Assembly (NCBI RefSeq): GCF_002706795.1
Contig: NZ_CP017705.1
Span: forward strand, 2,823,001 to 2,887,000
From: Brevibacillus laterosporus DSM 25
GTDB taxonomy: Bacteria; Bacillota; Bacilli; Brevibacillales; Brevibacillaceae
Direction: 5' to 3'
DNA: 64,000 nucleotides
Shown: one piece after another, positions 25,391 to 34,754 of the stretch
Layout: every line of letters begins with the position of its first letter
How positions within the stretch are numbered: the stretch's first letter is position 1
Made by a program: the position numbers and the translations under genes
Notes under the pieces: generated by a model
Database searches by the model: none
Told to the model about the DNA's origin: nothing
The model's input: only the letters and a program-made list of their open reading frames with translations

Positions 25391-27022
25391 CTACATTAGT
25401 CCCGTTACTTGTCCATTCTTATCTAGATGAATATGCTGAGCGGCAGGTACTTTTGGCAAACCTGGCATGGTCAATACATTGCCTGTAAGAACAACGATAA
25501 ATCCAGCTCCGGCGGAAAGACGAATTTCGCTTACATTCACTACGAAATCCGTAGGAGCTCCTAATAAGTTCGCTTGATCTGAGAAAGAATAAGGAGTTTT
25601 AGCCATGCAAACAGGCAAGTCCGACAACCCTAACTCTTCAATTTTACGTAACGTCTTTATAGCTGCTGGTGAGAAAGAAACATCAGAGCCACGATAGATT
25701 TCTCCCACAATCGTCTTGATTTTATCTGTTATGGGTTTGTTTAATTCATACAATGGCTTATATTCAGAAGGTATTCCCTCCAGTACGCTGACTAGCTTCT
25801 CAGCAAGTTCCACACCGCCAGCACCACCATCTGCCCACACATTTGATACTGCCGCTTCTATACCGAGAGTCTGACATTTCTCTTTGACAAAAGCGACCTC
25901 TTCAGAAAAATCTGTCGCAAAATGATTAATCGCAACCACCACAGGTACACCAAATTTTTTCAAGTTCTCGATGTGACGCTGTACGTTAGAAAAACCAGCT
26001 TCCAAAGCAGGCAGGTTGGCCTTTTGCAACTCGTCTTTTTTTACACCGCCGTTATATTTAAGTGCTTTTACAGTAACGACTAATACAGCGGCTTGAGGCG
26101 TGAGACCTGCTTTTCTACATTTGATATCAAAGAATTTTTCAGCGCCAAGATCAGCACCAAATCCAGCTTCCGTCACTACATAATCGGCTAGCTTTAGAGC
26201 TAGTTTTGTACCAATTACACTGCTACAACCATGAGCGATATTGGCAAAAGGCCCCCCATGCACAATGACAGGAGTTCCTTCGATGGTTTGTACCAAATTA
26301 GGCTTAATTGCTTCTTTTAAGAGTACAGTCATAGCCTCGATCGCTTCTAATTGCTTAGCTGTGACTGGCTGATCATCCAAGTCATAACCGATAATGATTC
26401 GACCTAGACGCTCTTTTAAATCTTCCAAACTTTCGCTTAAACAAAGGATCGCCATAATCTCTGATGCTGTGGTGATCATGAAGCCATCCTCACGAACTAC
26501 GCCATTCGCATCACCTAATCCAACTACAATATGTCGAAGTGAACGATCGTTCATGTCGAGTGCTCGTTTCCAGACGATTTTACTTGGGTTAAGGCGAAGG
26601 GAATTATGTTGAAAAAGATGATTATCAATAAGAGCAGATAATAGATTATGCGCTGCTGTAATGGCATGAATATCGCCTGTAAAATGTAGATTGATATCTT
26701 CTGCTGGCATTATTTGAGCATTACCACTGCCTGTAGCTCCGCCTTTCATACCCATGCATGGACCTAGTGAAGGCTCACGTAAGGCAGCTATCGTTTTTTT
26801 ACCAATATGATTTAATGCTTGAGAAAGTCCAATGGTTGTTAGTGTTTTACCTTCTCCAGCTGGTGTAGGATTCATGGCAGTCACCAACACTAATTTACCA
26901 TCTGGTTGATCCTTTCGTTTTTCCCATGCGTCTAATGAAAGCTTAGCTTTATATTTCCCATAAAGCTCTAGATCATCTTCTGTAATACCTAGGTGATTTG
27001 CAACTTCCACAATCGGCTTCAT
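25391..27022 (-). CDS. fhs: Formate-tetrahydrofolate ligase
   Basis: 543 aa, ATG 27022 with GAGGAGG upstream. Joins formate to tetrahydrofolate using ATP to give 10-formyl-THF for one-carbon metabolism and purine synthesis. The P-loop TPAGEGKTLTTIGLSQAL is near residue 53, followed by ALREPSLGPCMGMKGGATGSG, INLHFTGDIHAITAAHNLL and VHGGPFANIAHGCSS, all signature segments of the family. Length slightly short of the usual 555-560. Cytoplasmic, monocistronic. Confidence 0.97.
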   Translation of the reverse strand: MKPIVEVANHLGITEDDLELYGKYKAKLSLDAWEKRKDQPDGKLVLVTAMNPTPAGEGKTLTTIGLSQALNHIGKKTIAALREPSLGPCMGMKGGATGSGNAQIMPAEDINLHFTGDIHAITAAHNLLSALIDNHLFQHNSLRLNPSKIVWKRALDMNDRSLRHIVVGLGDANGVVREDGFMITTASEIMAILCLSESLEDLKERLGRIIIGYDLDDQPVTAKQLEAIEAMTVLLKEAIKPNLVQTIEGTPVIVHGGPFANIAHGCSSVIGTKLALKLADYVVTEAGFGADLGAEKFFDIKCRKAGLTPQAAVLVVTVKALKYNGGVKKDELQKANLPALEAGFSNVQRHIENLKKFGVPVVVAINHFATDFSEEVAFVKEKCQTLGIEAAVSNVWADGGAGGVELAEKLVSVLEGIPSEYKPLYELNKPITDKIKTIVGEIYRGSDVSFSPAAIKTLRKIEELGLSDLPVCMAKTPYSFSDQANLLGAPTDFVVNVSEIRLSAGAGFIVVLTGNVLTMPGLPKVPAAQHIHLDKNGQVTGLM

Positions 27023-27366
27023 ATGCTACCTCCTCTTACGTTAGGTGATATTCTGTCCATCCATACCATTATATCTTTACTACAGGTAAGGAGAAAATGA
27101 AAATTACCCTTGGAAAGAGAAGCAAAGTGTTTTTTTCTTCCACTACTTTCGATCTGACAGCTGGTCAACCTGTTATGAAAACATAAGCTGATGAAAAAGA
27201 CGAAAGGGAATCATAATAAAAATAAGGAAGTTAAAATCACTACTTACATTTAACTGTAGACAAAAACATCTATTGTCTATTATTATATAAACAAATAAAA
27301 ATAACGTTTGATTTGCAACTAGATCATCTCTGGAAGCCATATCTTACAGTAGAAAGGAAAATCATT
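27023..27366. other. Intergenic gap without recognisable features
   Basis: About 340 bases between the divergent fhs and GIY-YIG genes. AT-rich. I see no RNA gene, palindrome or convincing promoter pair beyond ordinary -10-like hexamers. Confidence 0.5.
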
Positions 27367-27726
27367 ATGTCCACAAGCAGAAAAGCGGAATTAAAACGCC
27401 AATACAAAGAAACAAAGCCAATAGGAGGAGTGTATCAAATTAAAAACATTCAAAACCAAAAGATATTTGTAGGAAGTACTCCCAATTTAAAGATGATGAA
27501 TGGTCGATTATTTCAATTAAAAGCAGGCTCTCATCCAAATAAGCAGCTACAACAGGAATGGAATGAATATGGAGAGGAGGCTTTTATTTTTGAAGTTTTG
27601 GAAGAGCTAAAGGAAAAAACGGAGGGATATTTTGATCCTGCTGATGAACTAAACAAGATGTACGAAAAATGGTTGGTAAAACTACAACCGTATGGGGAAG
27701 CCGGGTATCATAATGTAGCTCAGTAA
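27367..27726 (+). CDS. Small GIY-YIG-like protein
   Basis: 119 aa from ATG 27367 (GAAAGGA upstream); the ORF extends back to 27313 without RBS. Begins MSTSRKAELKRQYKETKPIGG, then GVYQIKNIQNQKIFVGSTPN, a degenerate GIY...YIG core in which GIY is GVY and YIG is FVG. Later WNEYGEEAFIFEVLEEL matches the conserved end of the domain. The usual catalytic Arg position is not clear, so nuclease activity is uncertain. Stand-alone members of this type are widespread in Bacilli and uncharacterised. Confidence 0.75.
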   Translation: MSTSRKAELKRQYKETKPIGGVYQIKNIQNQKIFVGSTPNLKMMNGRLFQLKAGSHPNKQLQQEWNEYGEEAFIFEVLEELKEKTEGYFDPADELNKMYEKWLVKLQPYGEAGYHNVAQ

Positions 27727-27936
27727 GTGATGAAACAAAGAGCAAGTTTTTCGCCAATTGGAGATACCCCTGAGGAAAATGTAATACGATACATCTTTCA
27801 CGTGAAGTTTTTTCATAGGAGAAACCATTCTTTAGTTATACCACCAGCTTTTTAAGAATAAAAATTTTCAACAGGGGATACATAGGGATAGCAAACCTGT
27901 GACTATCTCTTTTTTCTTTCAAAAATAGGGGGAAAC

Positions 27937-29208
27937 ATGGTGGAAACAATAAAACAACCGCATATTTTTTCACATACGTTTATTCGCGTTATTCTTTTAT
28001 CAGGTATTTTTCTCCAGATTGGTACGTGGGTGCGTAATTTTGCTGTACTTCTCTATGTCATGGAGATTACAAATAATGACCCGTATGTTGTCTCTTTGAT
28101 ATCAGTGGCGGAGTTTGCCCCCATCTTTATCTTTTCATTTATTGGTGGAACATTTGCCGATCGTTGGAGACCCAAGAGAACAATGGTATGGTGCGACATC
28201 TTAAGTGCTATTTCTGTTTTTTGTGTATTAGGAACGCTTATGTTTGGATCATGGAAGGTTATCTTCTTTGTTACATTGTTCTCAGCGATCTTGTCGCAAT
28301 TCTCACAGCCGTCCGCAATGAAACTGTTTAAACAGCATGTACCAGCTGAACAAATGCAAGCGGGAATGGCTATGTTTCAAACTCTAGTAGCGATCTTTAT
28401 GATTCTTGGTCCAGCGATTGGAACAATGGTATATCAAAGCTTTGGTATTACAATATCGATTGGTGTAACAGGGGTTGCCTTTTTATTATCAGCAGCCGTC
28501 CTGTATCAATTACCAAAAGATCATCAACCTGAACAGAACTCTAATCAAACAAGCTTACTGCAAGAAATGGGAGACGGCTTACGTTACGTATGGTCTAAAT
28601 TTGTCTTACGCCGGTTAAGCATTTGTTTCATAGCAGTGGGTCTGGCAGTAGGTCTTATCCAGCCATTAGGTATTTTTGTAGTTGTAGAACAATTAGGTTT
28701 ACCCAAAGAGAATTTACAATGGTTATTTACAACGACTGGAGTAGCTATGTTACTTGGCGGGGCATTGGTAATGACTCTCTCGAAAAAAATCTCACCGCAA
28801 AAACTGCTAGCACTGGGACTTTTGAGCAGTGCGTTTTCCGTATTTGGTATTAGTTTTACGCAGAGCTTCTGGGTTGTGTTGATCTTCCAATTTGTAAATG
28901 GACTGTTTTTCCCCTGTATTCAAATTGGAATTAATACCATGATTTTGTTTTCCTCTGAACAAAAATTTGTTGGGAGGGTAAACGGGGTTCTTAGTCCCTT
29001 ATTTTCAGGAATGATGGTCGTAACGATGAGTTTAGCTGGGGTGGTGAAAGAATCAGTTTCTCTACAAGCAAGCTATCAAATTGCTGGATTATTATTTGTA
29101 ACTGCGGTTTGTGTAGTGATTCCCTTATTTAAAATGCAATTGCAAAAACAAACGGATACGAGAGAGTCATTGGCAGAGCAAGAAGAGATAGTGGACAGCC
29201 AACCCTAA
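27937..29208 (+). CDS. MFS transporter, macrolide-efflux-like
   Basis: 423 aa, ATG 27937 after AGGGGGAAA. Twelve hydrophobic segments; start IFSHTFIRVILLSGIFLQIGTWVRNFAVLLYV and motif A GGTFADRWRPKRTMVWCDIL at about 70-90 are those of MFS_3 (MefA/YkuC) proteins. C-terminal tail is acidic. Substrate unknown; it lies next to an ABC-F resistance-type gene on the other strand, which strengthens an antibiotic-defence reading (inference). Confidence 0.88.
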   Translation: MVETIKQPHIFSHTFIRVILLSGIFLQIGTWVRNFAVLLYVMEITNNDPYVVSLISVAEFAPIFIFSFIGGTFADRWRPKRTMVWCDILSAISVFCVLGTLMFGSWKVIFFVTLFSAILSQFSQPSAMKLFKQHVPAEQMQAGMAMFQTLVAIFMILGPAIGTMVYQSFGITISIGVTGVAFLLSAAVLYQLPKDHQPEQNSNQTSLLQEMGDGLRYVWSKFVLRRLSICFIAVGLAVGLIQPLGIFVVVEQLGLPKENLQWLFTTTGVAMLLGGALVMTLSKKISPQKLLALGLLSSAFSVFGISFTQSFWVVLIFQFVNGLFFPCIQIGINTMILFSSEQKFVGRVNGVLSPLFSGMMVVTMSLAGVVKESVSLQASYQIAGLLFVTAVCVVIPLFKMQLQKQTDTRESLAEQEEIVDSQP

Positions 29209-29320
29209 CGAGAAGCACCAGACGAGCGTAAAGATTCATGAGATTTATCAGTGCATAAAAGCTCTGCATAATGACTCAAGTTCAATAATATCAAATAATT
29301 GGTAATTTTCTAACTTAAAT

Positions 29321-29358
29321 AAAAAGGTTTCAACGGAGCGCAAACTCCAGTTGAAACC
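29321..29358 (-). terminator. Terminator of the ABC-F gene
   Basis: On the minus strand AGGTTTCAACTGGAG / CTCCGTTGAAACCT closes over the short loop TTTGCG and is followed by TTTTTATTT. Confidence 0.85.
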
Positions 29359-29368
29359 TCTTCCTTTA

Positions 29369-30904
29369 TTATTGGCACCATTCCTGTACTTGCCACACTT
29401 GCGTTATCCATTCTTCATAGAACGCAGGTTCATGAGAAACAAGTAATATTGTTCCCCTATATTGCTTGAGTGCTTCTTTAAAAGCATCTTTTGAGCCAGC
29501 ATCCAAATGATTCGTCGGTTCATCTAACACGAGTACGTTGCTGTTTGTTAGCATGAGCTCGCATAACCTGACCTTTGCTTGTTCCCCACCGCTCAATGAG
29601 CAGAGTCTTTGGCGAATATGTTGTTCAGTAAGACCAGATCTAGCTAGCTCCTGCCTAATTTCTTTTTGGGTTAAATCAGGTCGCAATGACCAGACTTGCT
29701 CAAGTGGTGTTTGATTCGAAGACAACCCTTCTTGTGAAAAATAAGCTGGTTTTACTCGTTCTCCGATTAGTACATTGCCACTTAATGGTTGCAAATATCC
29801 TAATAGTGTTCGAAGCATGGTAGATTTACCTATACCGTTGTAGCCCACAATCGCTATTTTTTCACCGCGGTTTACTCGTAAATCAATTGGCCCCAATAAT
29901 GGTTCTGTATATCCGATTTGTAAATTCTGTGCTTCTAAAATCTGGCTTACTGGCTCCGATTGAATATGAAAAATAAAGCGTGGTTGTGTCGTTGAGGTTG
30001 GTTTCCCAACGCGAGCCATTCTTTCTAATGCTTTCTCACGGCTCTTTGCTTGTTTGGCTTTGCGAACACGATTTTTTTCAATAAAATTCTCTAGCCTGGT
30101 TATTTCCTTTTGTTGCCTTTCATATGCATTTTGTAGCTGTAGTTTACTTTGTGCATAGCTTGTTACGAAATAATCATAGTTCCCTGTGTATCGTTTGATC
30201 GTCTGATGTTCTAAATGATAATTGGTAGTTGTAATTTCATTGAGAAATCTTTCATCATGCGAGACCACAAAATAGGCATGCTTATAGCTTTTTAAATAAT
30301 TGGTAAGCCAAGCTATATGCACGTCGTCAAGATAGTTTGTTGGCTCATCGAGTAACAAAGCATGAGGCTCTTCTAATAAAAGCTTTCCTAACAATAACTT
30401 TGTTCGCTGACCACCGCTTAGCTTTTCAACATCACGATCCATACCGAGTTCAGTAATTCCTAATCCAGAAGCGATTTCTTCAATTTTGGCTTCTATATGA
30501 TAAAAGTCAGAGTGATCAAGAATACTTTGCAACTCACCATAGCGAGCTAGCAGTTGTTCAAGGTTATTACTGGGGATAGCCATTTCCTCTGTTAATGCTA
30601 GCATCATTTTCTCTATCTCATACAGATGGGTAAAAGCACCTTGTAAATACTGCAAAATAGTTGTACCAGCTTGTAAATGAATATGCTGCTGTAGGTAACC
30701 AATCTTGAGATGAGAAAGCCACTCAACTTTCCCTGAATCAGGGAGTAGTTCGCCTGCTAAAATTCGAAGCAGTGTTGATTTTCCCGCTCCGTTGCTTCCA
30801 ACAAGACCAGCATGTTCCCCTTGAAGTAATCGAAAGCTTATATTTTGAAAGATAATGTTATCACCATACATCTGTGTAACATTTTGAACTGTTAACATAC
30901 TCAT
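29369..30904 (-). CDS. ABC-F ATP-binding protein, probable ribosome protection
   Basis: 511 aa, ATG 30904 with AAGGAGAG upstream. Two ABC domains and no membrane part. Walker A motifs GSNGAGKST (about 37) and GYNGIGKST (about 348), signatures LSGGQRTKLLLGKLLL and LSGGEQAKVRLCELML, both followed by LDEPTNYLDD / LDEPTNHLDA. A charged interdomain linker (about 240-300) is the P-site tRNA-reaching arm of ABC-F proteins. No EttA toe insertion, and the two-domain size fits antibiotic-resistance types (Vga/Lsa/VmlR). The attenuated leader supports drug-inducible expression. Confidence 0.88.
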   Translation of the reverse strand: MSMLTVQNVTQMYGDNIIFQNISFRLLQGEHAGLVGSNGAGKSTLLRILAGELLPDSGKVEWLSHLKIGYLQQHIHLQAGTTILQYLQGAFTHLYEIEKMMLALTEEMAIPSNNLEQLLARYGELQSILDHSDFYHIEAKIEEIASGLGITELGMDRDVEKLSGGQRTKLLLGKLLLEEPHALLLDEPTNYLDDVHIAWLTNYLKSYKHAYFVVSHDERFLNEITTTNYHLEHQTIKRYTGNYDYFVTSYAQSKLQLQNAYERQQKEITRLENFIEKNRVRKAKQAKSREKALERMARVGKPTSTTQPRFIFHIQSEPVSQILEAQNLQIGYTEPLLGPIDLRVNRGEKIAIVGYNGIGKSTMLRTLLGYLQPLSGNVLIGERVKPAYFSQEGLSSNQTPLEQVWSLRPDLTQKEIRQELARSGLTEQHIRQRLCSLSGGEQAKVRLCELMLTNSNVLVLDEPTNHLDAGSKDAFKEALKQYRGTILLVSHEPAFYEEWITQVWQVQEWCQ

Positions 30905-30986
30905 TAGACATTCTCTCCTTCTTGTTTCACATGGAAAGCCAACGAGAGAACAGTATGATAAAAATAATATTCAATTAGCTGAACAT

Positions 30987-31018
30987 AAAAAATGGGTAAG
31001 GCGAATATACCTTACCCA
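30987..31018 (-). terminator. Attenuator hairpin in the ABC-F leader
   Basis: On the minus strand TGGGTAAGG / CCTTACCCA (perfect 9-bp stem, 8-base loop) is followed by TTTTTT. It lies downstream of the promoter at 31197 and 83 bases before the ABC-F start, so transcripts from that promoter must pass it. It can only serve as an attenuator for ABC-F (also stopping read-through from 31254). Confidence 0.8.
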
Positions 31019-31113
31019 CTACCAAATAATGTTAGTAAGAAAGGAATACGATTCTTTATCTACTGTCCTCGGATTGGCTAACGAAAAATGGGCAGACTTC
31101 TCCCGTAGTAAGC

Positions 31114-31149
31114 CTAATCTCTTAGAAGAACAGTCGATAAAATCATCAT
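31114..31149 (-). CDS. Leader peptide of the ABC-F gene (11 aa)
   Basis: ATG 31149 (or 31146) with GAGGTG and AAAGGA just upstream encodes MMILSTVLLRD, then a TAG stop. It starts about 40 bases after the predicted transcription start and about 95 bases before the attenuator. Small leader ORFs at this position are known to sense stalled ribosomes in ABC-F, erm and msr leaders. Function here is inferred. Confidence 0.6.
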   Translation of the reverse strand: MMILSTVLLRD

Positions 31150-31196
31150 ATCCTTTTCTACACCTCATTATCATTTCATATTTGTTATACACTTAC

Positions 31197-31226
31197 AGTA
31201 TATGTAAATGTTTGTTGTCATGTCAA
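31197..31226 (-). promoter_or_regulatory. Sigma-A promoter of the ABC-F leader
   Basis: On the minus strand a perfect -35 TTGACA (31226-31221), 18-base spacer, and -10 TATACT (31202-31197). It begins 28 bases after the end of the RluA-family gene, so the ABC-F transcription unit is separate. Confidence 0.8.
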
Positions 31227-31253
31227 GATAATAGAACGGTTATTGCATTGCTT

Positions 31254-32210
31254 TTATTGCTGGGCTTCCTTCTTAAATGGATGAAAAAAAGTCTTAGGAA
31301 TATCTGTTTCAAAACGCAGCAGTTCTCCTGTACTAGGGTGTACAAAAGCTAAGACTCGTGCGTGTAGCCCTAATCGACCGATTGGTTTTGATTTAGCGCC
31401 GTATTTCTTATCACCTACAATAGGATGTCCTATATCTTCCATATGGACACGGATTTGATTTTTGCGGCCTGTCTCTAGTTGAACTTCTAGCAAGGAGAAA
31501 TTCCGATCAGACTGAAGCAATTTGTAGTGAGTAACAGCATGCTGTCCATCATTTGGATAATGACTGGAATACATTTTTAATGTACTACTTTCTTTTAGCC
31601 ATGATGAAATAGTTCCGGCCTGTTTCTTAACGTTTCCTTCAACAAGAGCAACATACAGACGTTCTTTGACACTGTCTTTCCAAGAGTTTTGAAGTGCCTG
31701 TTGAACATGTTCATTTTTAGCGAACATCATAACACCAGACGTGTCTCGATCTAGGCGGTGCACCACAAAAATTCTATTTTTAGGATTCTCAACACGAACA
31801 TAGGTCATTAATTGACGATAGACGGTTAATTCTTTCTCTTGTGGAGAAGCAATAGATAGCAAGCCAGCCTCTTTTTGGATAACAATGACATCATCATCTT
31901 CAAATAAAATTTTAATTCCAATCATAGGTGGTGTTTCAGAAACCTTTTTATTCTGTAGGGAGACCGTTTGTCCAGGATGCAATACATGATTATGAGTCGT
32001 CACCACTCGGTCGTTTACTAATACCTGACCGCGTGTTAACAGGGATTTAATAGAGTTCCGGCTGAGATGTGTAATATGCTGTAATAAAAACGGTAGTAAT
32101 TCAGATGGTTCTTTGACCGTATATTGTTTGGCTGGGGCCTGACTTTTACTGGTAAATTTGCTGTTGTTTTTAGTTACGTGTTTTTTGGGATGGTTCCTTC
32201 TATTATTCAT
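31254..32210 (-). CDS. RluA-family pseudouridine synthase
   Basis: 318 aa, ATG 32210. A Lys/Asn-rich N-terminal tail of about 30 residues, an S4-like RNA-binding domain (about 45-95; LSRNSIKSLLTRGQVLVND) and the catalytic domain with motif HRLDRDTSGVMMFAKN, whose Asp is the nucleophile. Converts specific uridines of rRNA (RluD/RluB-like sites) to pseudouridine. Which position is modified cannot be read from the sequence. Closest Bacillus relatives are the YlyB/YjbO/YhcT group. Confidence 0.92.
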   Translation of the reverse strand: MNNRRNHPKKHVTKNNSKFTSKSQAPAKQYTVKEPSELLPFLLQHITHLSRNSIKSLLTRGQVLVNDRVVTTHNHVLHPGQTVSLQNKKVSETPPMIGIKILFEDDDVIVIQKEAGLLSIASPQEKELTVYRQLMTYVRVENPKNRIFVVHRLDRDTSGVMMFAKNEHVQQALQNSWKDSVKERLYVALVEGNVKKQAGTISSWLKESSTLKMYSSHYPNDGQHAVTHYKLLQSDRNFSLLEVQLETGRKNQIRVHMEDIGHPIVGDKKYGAKSKPIGRLGLHARVLAFVHPSTGELLRFETDIPKTFFHPFKKEAQQ

Positions 32211-32509
32211 GAGATAAACCTCTTTCTTAGAAACTACAATATAAGCTACACGAATTGTAACCGATAGTCTCTATACTAACAAATAAAAAACGATCCACCA
32301 AGCAAAACGGGTTTTTACTATGAGAAATGAAAGGCCCTGTGAAGCAGAATGCTAGTGGCAACTAGGATATACCTGAAAAAGATTCTCTTCCTATAAGTGT
32401 CTGCTTAGAAATAATTACTACTTAGCAATATTCAAGCTTTTTTCTTTCCCTGTCTTCTTCATTTTTGTTATAATGGTGCTTAAGCCAATTAAGGGAGTGT
32501 TACGAAAAG

Positions 32510-32851
32510 ATGGATGCATTGTTTGACCAATTGAAAGAATATCTAAACATGGATACAGAAATCTCTTTCCTTGAATTTGATAAGTATTATAAAGATGTAT
32601 TGGTATTTTTAGATACTGAATGGACAAACTTGAACGAAGAGGATACCATGCGTATGATCTTCATTCTTGATAACTTAAAAGCGAACAGCGAAGAGCGTTC
32701 TAAGCGTAAAGGGAAAGAATCCAAGAAATTCGCTAAAATTGCTGAACGCACAAATATTTGGGCGCAAGTAATGATTAAACGTATGAAAGAATTCGGTTTA
32801 AACGACGAAGAGATCGGCAAGCGTTACGAGGCAATTTACGAAGCTGTGTAG
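32510..32851 (+). CDS. Conserved hypothetical helical protein (113 aa)
   Basis: 113 aa, ATG 32510; RBS AAGGGAG upstream and a -10-like TATAAT near 32471. Acidic and Lys-rich, all-helical by composition (FDQLKEYLNMDTEISFLEFD, a positively charged middle SEERSKRKGKESKKFAKIAE and IGKRYEAIYEAV end). No motif or membrane segment. I do not recognise a named family. Single-gene unit with its own terminator. Confidence 0.75.
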   Translation: MDALFDQLKEYLNMDTEISFLEFDKYYKDVLVFLDTEWTNLNEEDTMRMIFILDNLKANSEERSKRKGKESKKFAKIAERTNIWAQVMIKRMKEFGLNDEEIGKRYEAIYEAV

Positions 32852-32898
32852 GTATGCGTACTTACCAGAGCTTACTTACTTGTTAAGGTTATTTGAGG

Positions 32899-32929
32899 TC
32901 TGATTCCTTATGGGAGTCAGGCTTTTTTC
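32899..32929 (+). terminator. Terminator after the 113-aa gene
   Basis: CTGATTCC / GGGAGTCAG stem with a TTAT loop, then GCTTTTTT. Confidence 0.75.
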
Positions 32930-33099
32930 TGTTATGGGGCCAGCTTATGAACAAGAAACCTTACAAAAATTTAAGGTTTCTGTAAGACTTTTCAATAGGT
33001 CATGGTAAGGATTTTGGACTACAATTAGGTTACAACGAGGAAAAAGTCGAAACATGTCAAAGAAAATAACGTCCTATAAGAAGAAAGGAGGCAGCAATC

Positions 33100-33930
33100 A
33101 TGAATCATGTCTTACAAGGAACTGCACAACCGTTAAAACAGAGCAAGCCTAAAACCTGGCGTACCAGAGTACCAAAGTGGTTAGTGATACTGTTGATTGC
33201 TGCGCTTTTCTTACAGATTATTGCATATTCTATTGTAACCATAGCAGGTACTTATTTAATTGACCAACAGATCTTAACCAAGACGGTAGGTAGTAGTTTA
33301 GGAGGCCAGGGCACGTATGTTGCTACAGATGAAATGCCTGCCTATCTGAAGGATGCTTTTATCGCAATTGAAGACCATCGCTACTATTACCATAAAGGAA
33401 TTGATTACATTGCATTTGGACGTGCCTTATGGATTAACACGATGTCAGAGAGTAAGCGGCAGGGTGGTAGCACGATCAGCATGCAACTAGCTAGAAATTT
33501 ATTTTTAACAAATGAGAAAACCTATACACGTAAGGTAAAAGAAGCCTTAATCGCGATGAATTTAGAACGTCAATTTTCTAAAGATGAAATAGTAGAGATG
33601 TATTTAAACAATATTTATTTTGGTCATGGAAAATACGGAATTGAAGCAGCAGCTCAACATTATTTTGGAAAGACGGTACGTCTACATGATCCAAAGCTAA
33701 AAACAATTAATGAGAGTGAAGCAGCTATGTTAGCAGCTTTACCAAAAGCACCAGAAAATTATTCGCCAATCAAATATCCTGATAAAGCAATGACCCGGCA
33801 ACATGTGGTATTAAGTCGAATGAAAAAGCTTGGTTATATCACAGATAAGCAGGAACAGGATTTTTTGAAACAAAAAATAATTTTACCCACAACAGGCAAT
33901 GAGCTATCCAGAGCCGCCTCGCAGTCATAA
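33100..33930 (+). CDS. Monofunctional peptidoglycan glycosyltransferase (GT51)
   Basis: 276 aa, ATG 33100 with AAAGGAGG. One N-terminal membrane helix (about 26-50), then a GT51 domain that polymerises lipid II outside the membrane. Motif 1 FIAIEDHRYYYHKGID carries the catalytic Glu, motif 2 is RQGGSTISMQLARNLFL, motif 3 RKVKEALIAMNLERQFSKDEIVEMYLNNIYFG carries the second Glu, followed by AAAQHYFGK. No transpeptidase domain follows, so it is of the MtgA/SgtB type. The stop codon lies inside the terminator hairpin. Confidence 0.95.
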   Translation: MNHVLQGTAQPLKQSKPKTWRTRVPKWLVILLIAALFLQIIAYSIVTIAGTYLIDQQILTKTVGSSLGGQGTYVATDEMPAYLKDAFIAIEDHRYYYHKGIDYIAFGRALWINTMSESKRQGGSTISMQLARNLFLTNEKTYTRKVKEALIAMNLERQFSKDEIVEMYLNNIYFGHGKYGIEAAAQHYFGKTVRLHDPKLKTINESEAAMLAALPKAPENYSPIKYPDKAMTRQHVVLSRMKKLGYITDKQEQDFLKQKIILPTTGNELSRAASQS

Positions 33931-33944
33931 CTGCGAGGTTTTTC
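33917..33944 (+). terminator. Terminator overlapping the GT51 stop codon
   Basis: CCTCGCAGT / ACTGCGAGG, perfect 9-bp stem, CATA loop, TTTTT tail. The TAA stop is in the loop/arm. Confidence 0.85.
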
Positions 33945-34021
33945 AGTATAAAGAGGGGCAACATGTAATAGAGGCTTCCTTTCAAGGAATACGGTTTTCT
34001 TTTTACTCTATAAGATGTAGG

Positions 34022-34336
34022 TTAAGAGACTGCTTTTAGTCCAGTCACACCGACGACAATGATGATGAGACTGATGATACGTCCTATGCTTTTTGACTCG
34101 TTGAAAAAAATCATATTTACTAGTACCGCACCGGCTGTTCCAATACCAATCCAAACGGCATAGGCTACACTTAACTGAAGATAATTAAGAGATGCGTAGA
34201 GGAGGGCAAAAGATGTACCGAACCCTCCAAAGAAAAGAACTGTATTTATTAAAGATTTATTTATACTAAACTTTTTTAAGCCTATTACACCAATCAATTC
34301 AAATATTGCCGCTAGAAATACAAATAACCAACCCAT
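34022..34336 (-). CDS. SMR family efflux subunit (second of pair)
   Basis: 104 aa with four hydrophobic helices. The conserved membrane Glu is in FLAAIFELIGVIGLKKF (Glu13), and AYAVWIGIGTAGAVLV is the helix-3 signature. Resembles the YkkD-type half of paired SMR exporters, which pump cationic compounds or guanidinium by proton exchange. It starts 3 bases after the stop of the first subunit gene, so the two are co-translated. Confidence 0.92.
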   Translation of the reverse strand: MGWLFVFLAAIFELIGVIGLKKFSINKSLINTVLFFGGFGTSFALLYASLNYLQLSVAYAVWIGIGTAGAVLVNMIFFNESKSIGRIISLIIIVVGVTGLKAVS

Positions 34337-34338
34337 AA

Positions 34339-34686
34339 TTAAGCAACTCCTTTCCCTTGTGCGTCTTCGCCTTTATTGTCTGCAAGTTTTAATGAAATTA
34401 CGCCGATGACTAGAAGACCCATAAATAGACCTTTTGCTAGACTGAATAACCCTTCAAAGATAAAAATGTCCATTAGGGCTGTACCTACTGTACCTGCTGC
34501 TGCGAAAATAGCATAAACTGTACCCGTTGGTAATGTTTCGCATGCCTTAGAGAGAAGGTAAAAATCTGCAATAATAATGACACCTACGATAGCCCAGTGC
34601 CACCATGTTGTTGCCACGTTAAATGCATAAACCCAAAACAATTCGAATAAACAAGTTAAAATGACATAAATCCAAGCTTTATTCAT
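34339..34686 (-). CDS. SMR family efflux subunit (first of pair)
   Basis: 115 aa from ATG 34686 with AAAGGA upstream (a TTG two codons earlier is less likely). Four helices; conserved Glu in CLFELFWVYAF (Glu14), helix 3 GTVYAIFAAAGTVGTALMD. A hydrophilic tail of about 12 residues (NKGEDAQGKGVA) marks it as the YkkC-like longer partner. Works as a heterodimer with the next gene. No guanidine riboswitch is seen upstream; instead the operon has a TetR-type operator and a duplicated gene end. Confidence 0.92.
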   Translation of the reverse strand: MNKAWIYVILTCLFELFWVYAFNVATTWWHWAIVGVIIIADFYLLSKACETLPTGTVYAIFAAAGTVGTALMDIFIFEGLFSLAKGLFMGLLVIGVISLKLADNKGEDAQGKGVA

Positions 34687-34754
34687 AAACAACCATTCCT
34701 TTTTTTAAAATGTTACATCACAAATTCAAATATGGACGGTAAAAATACAAAGAA

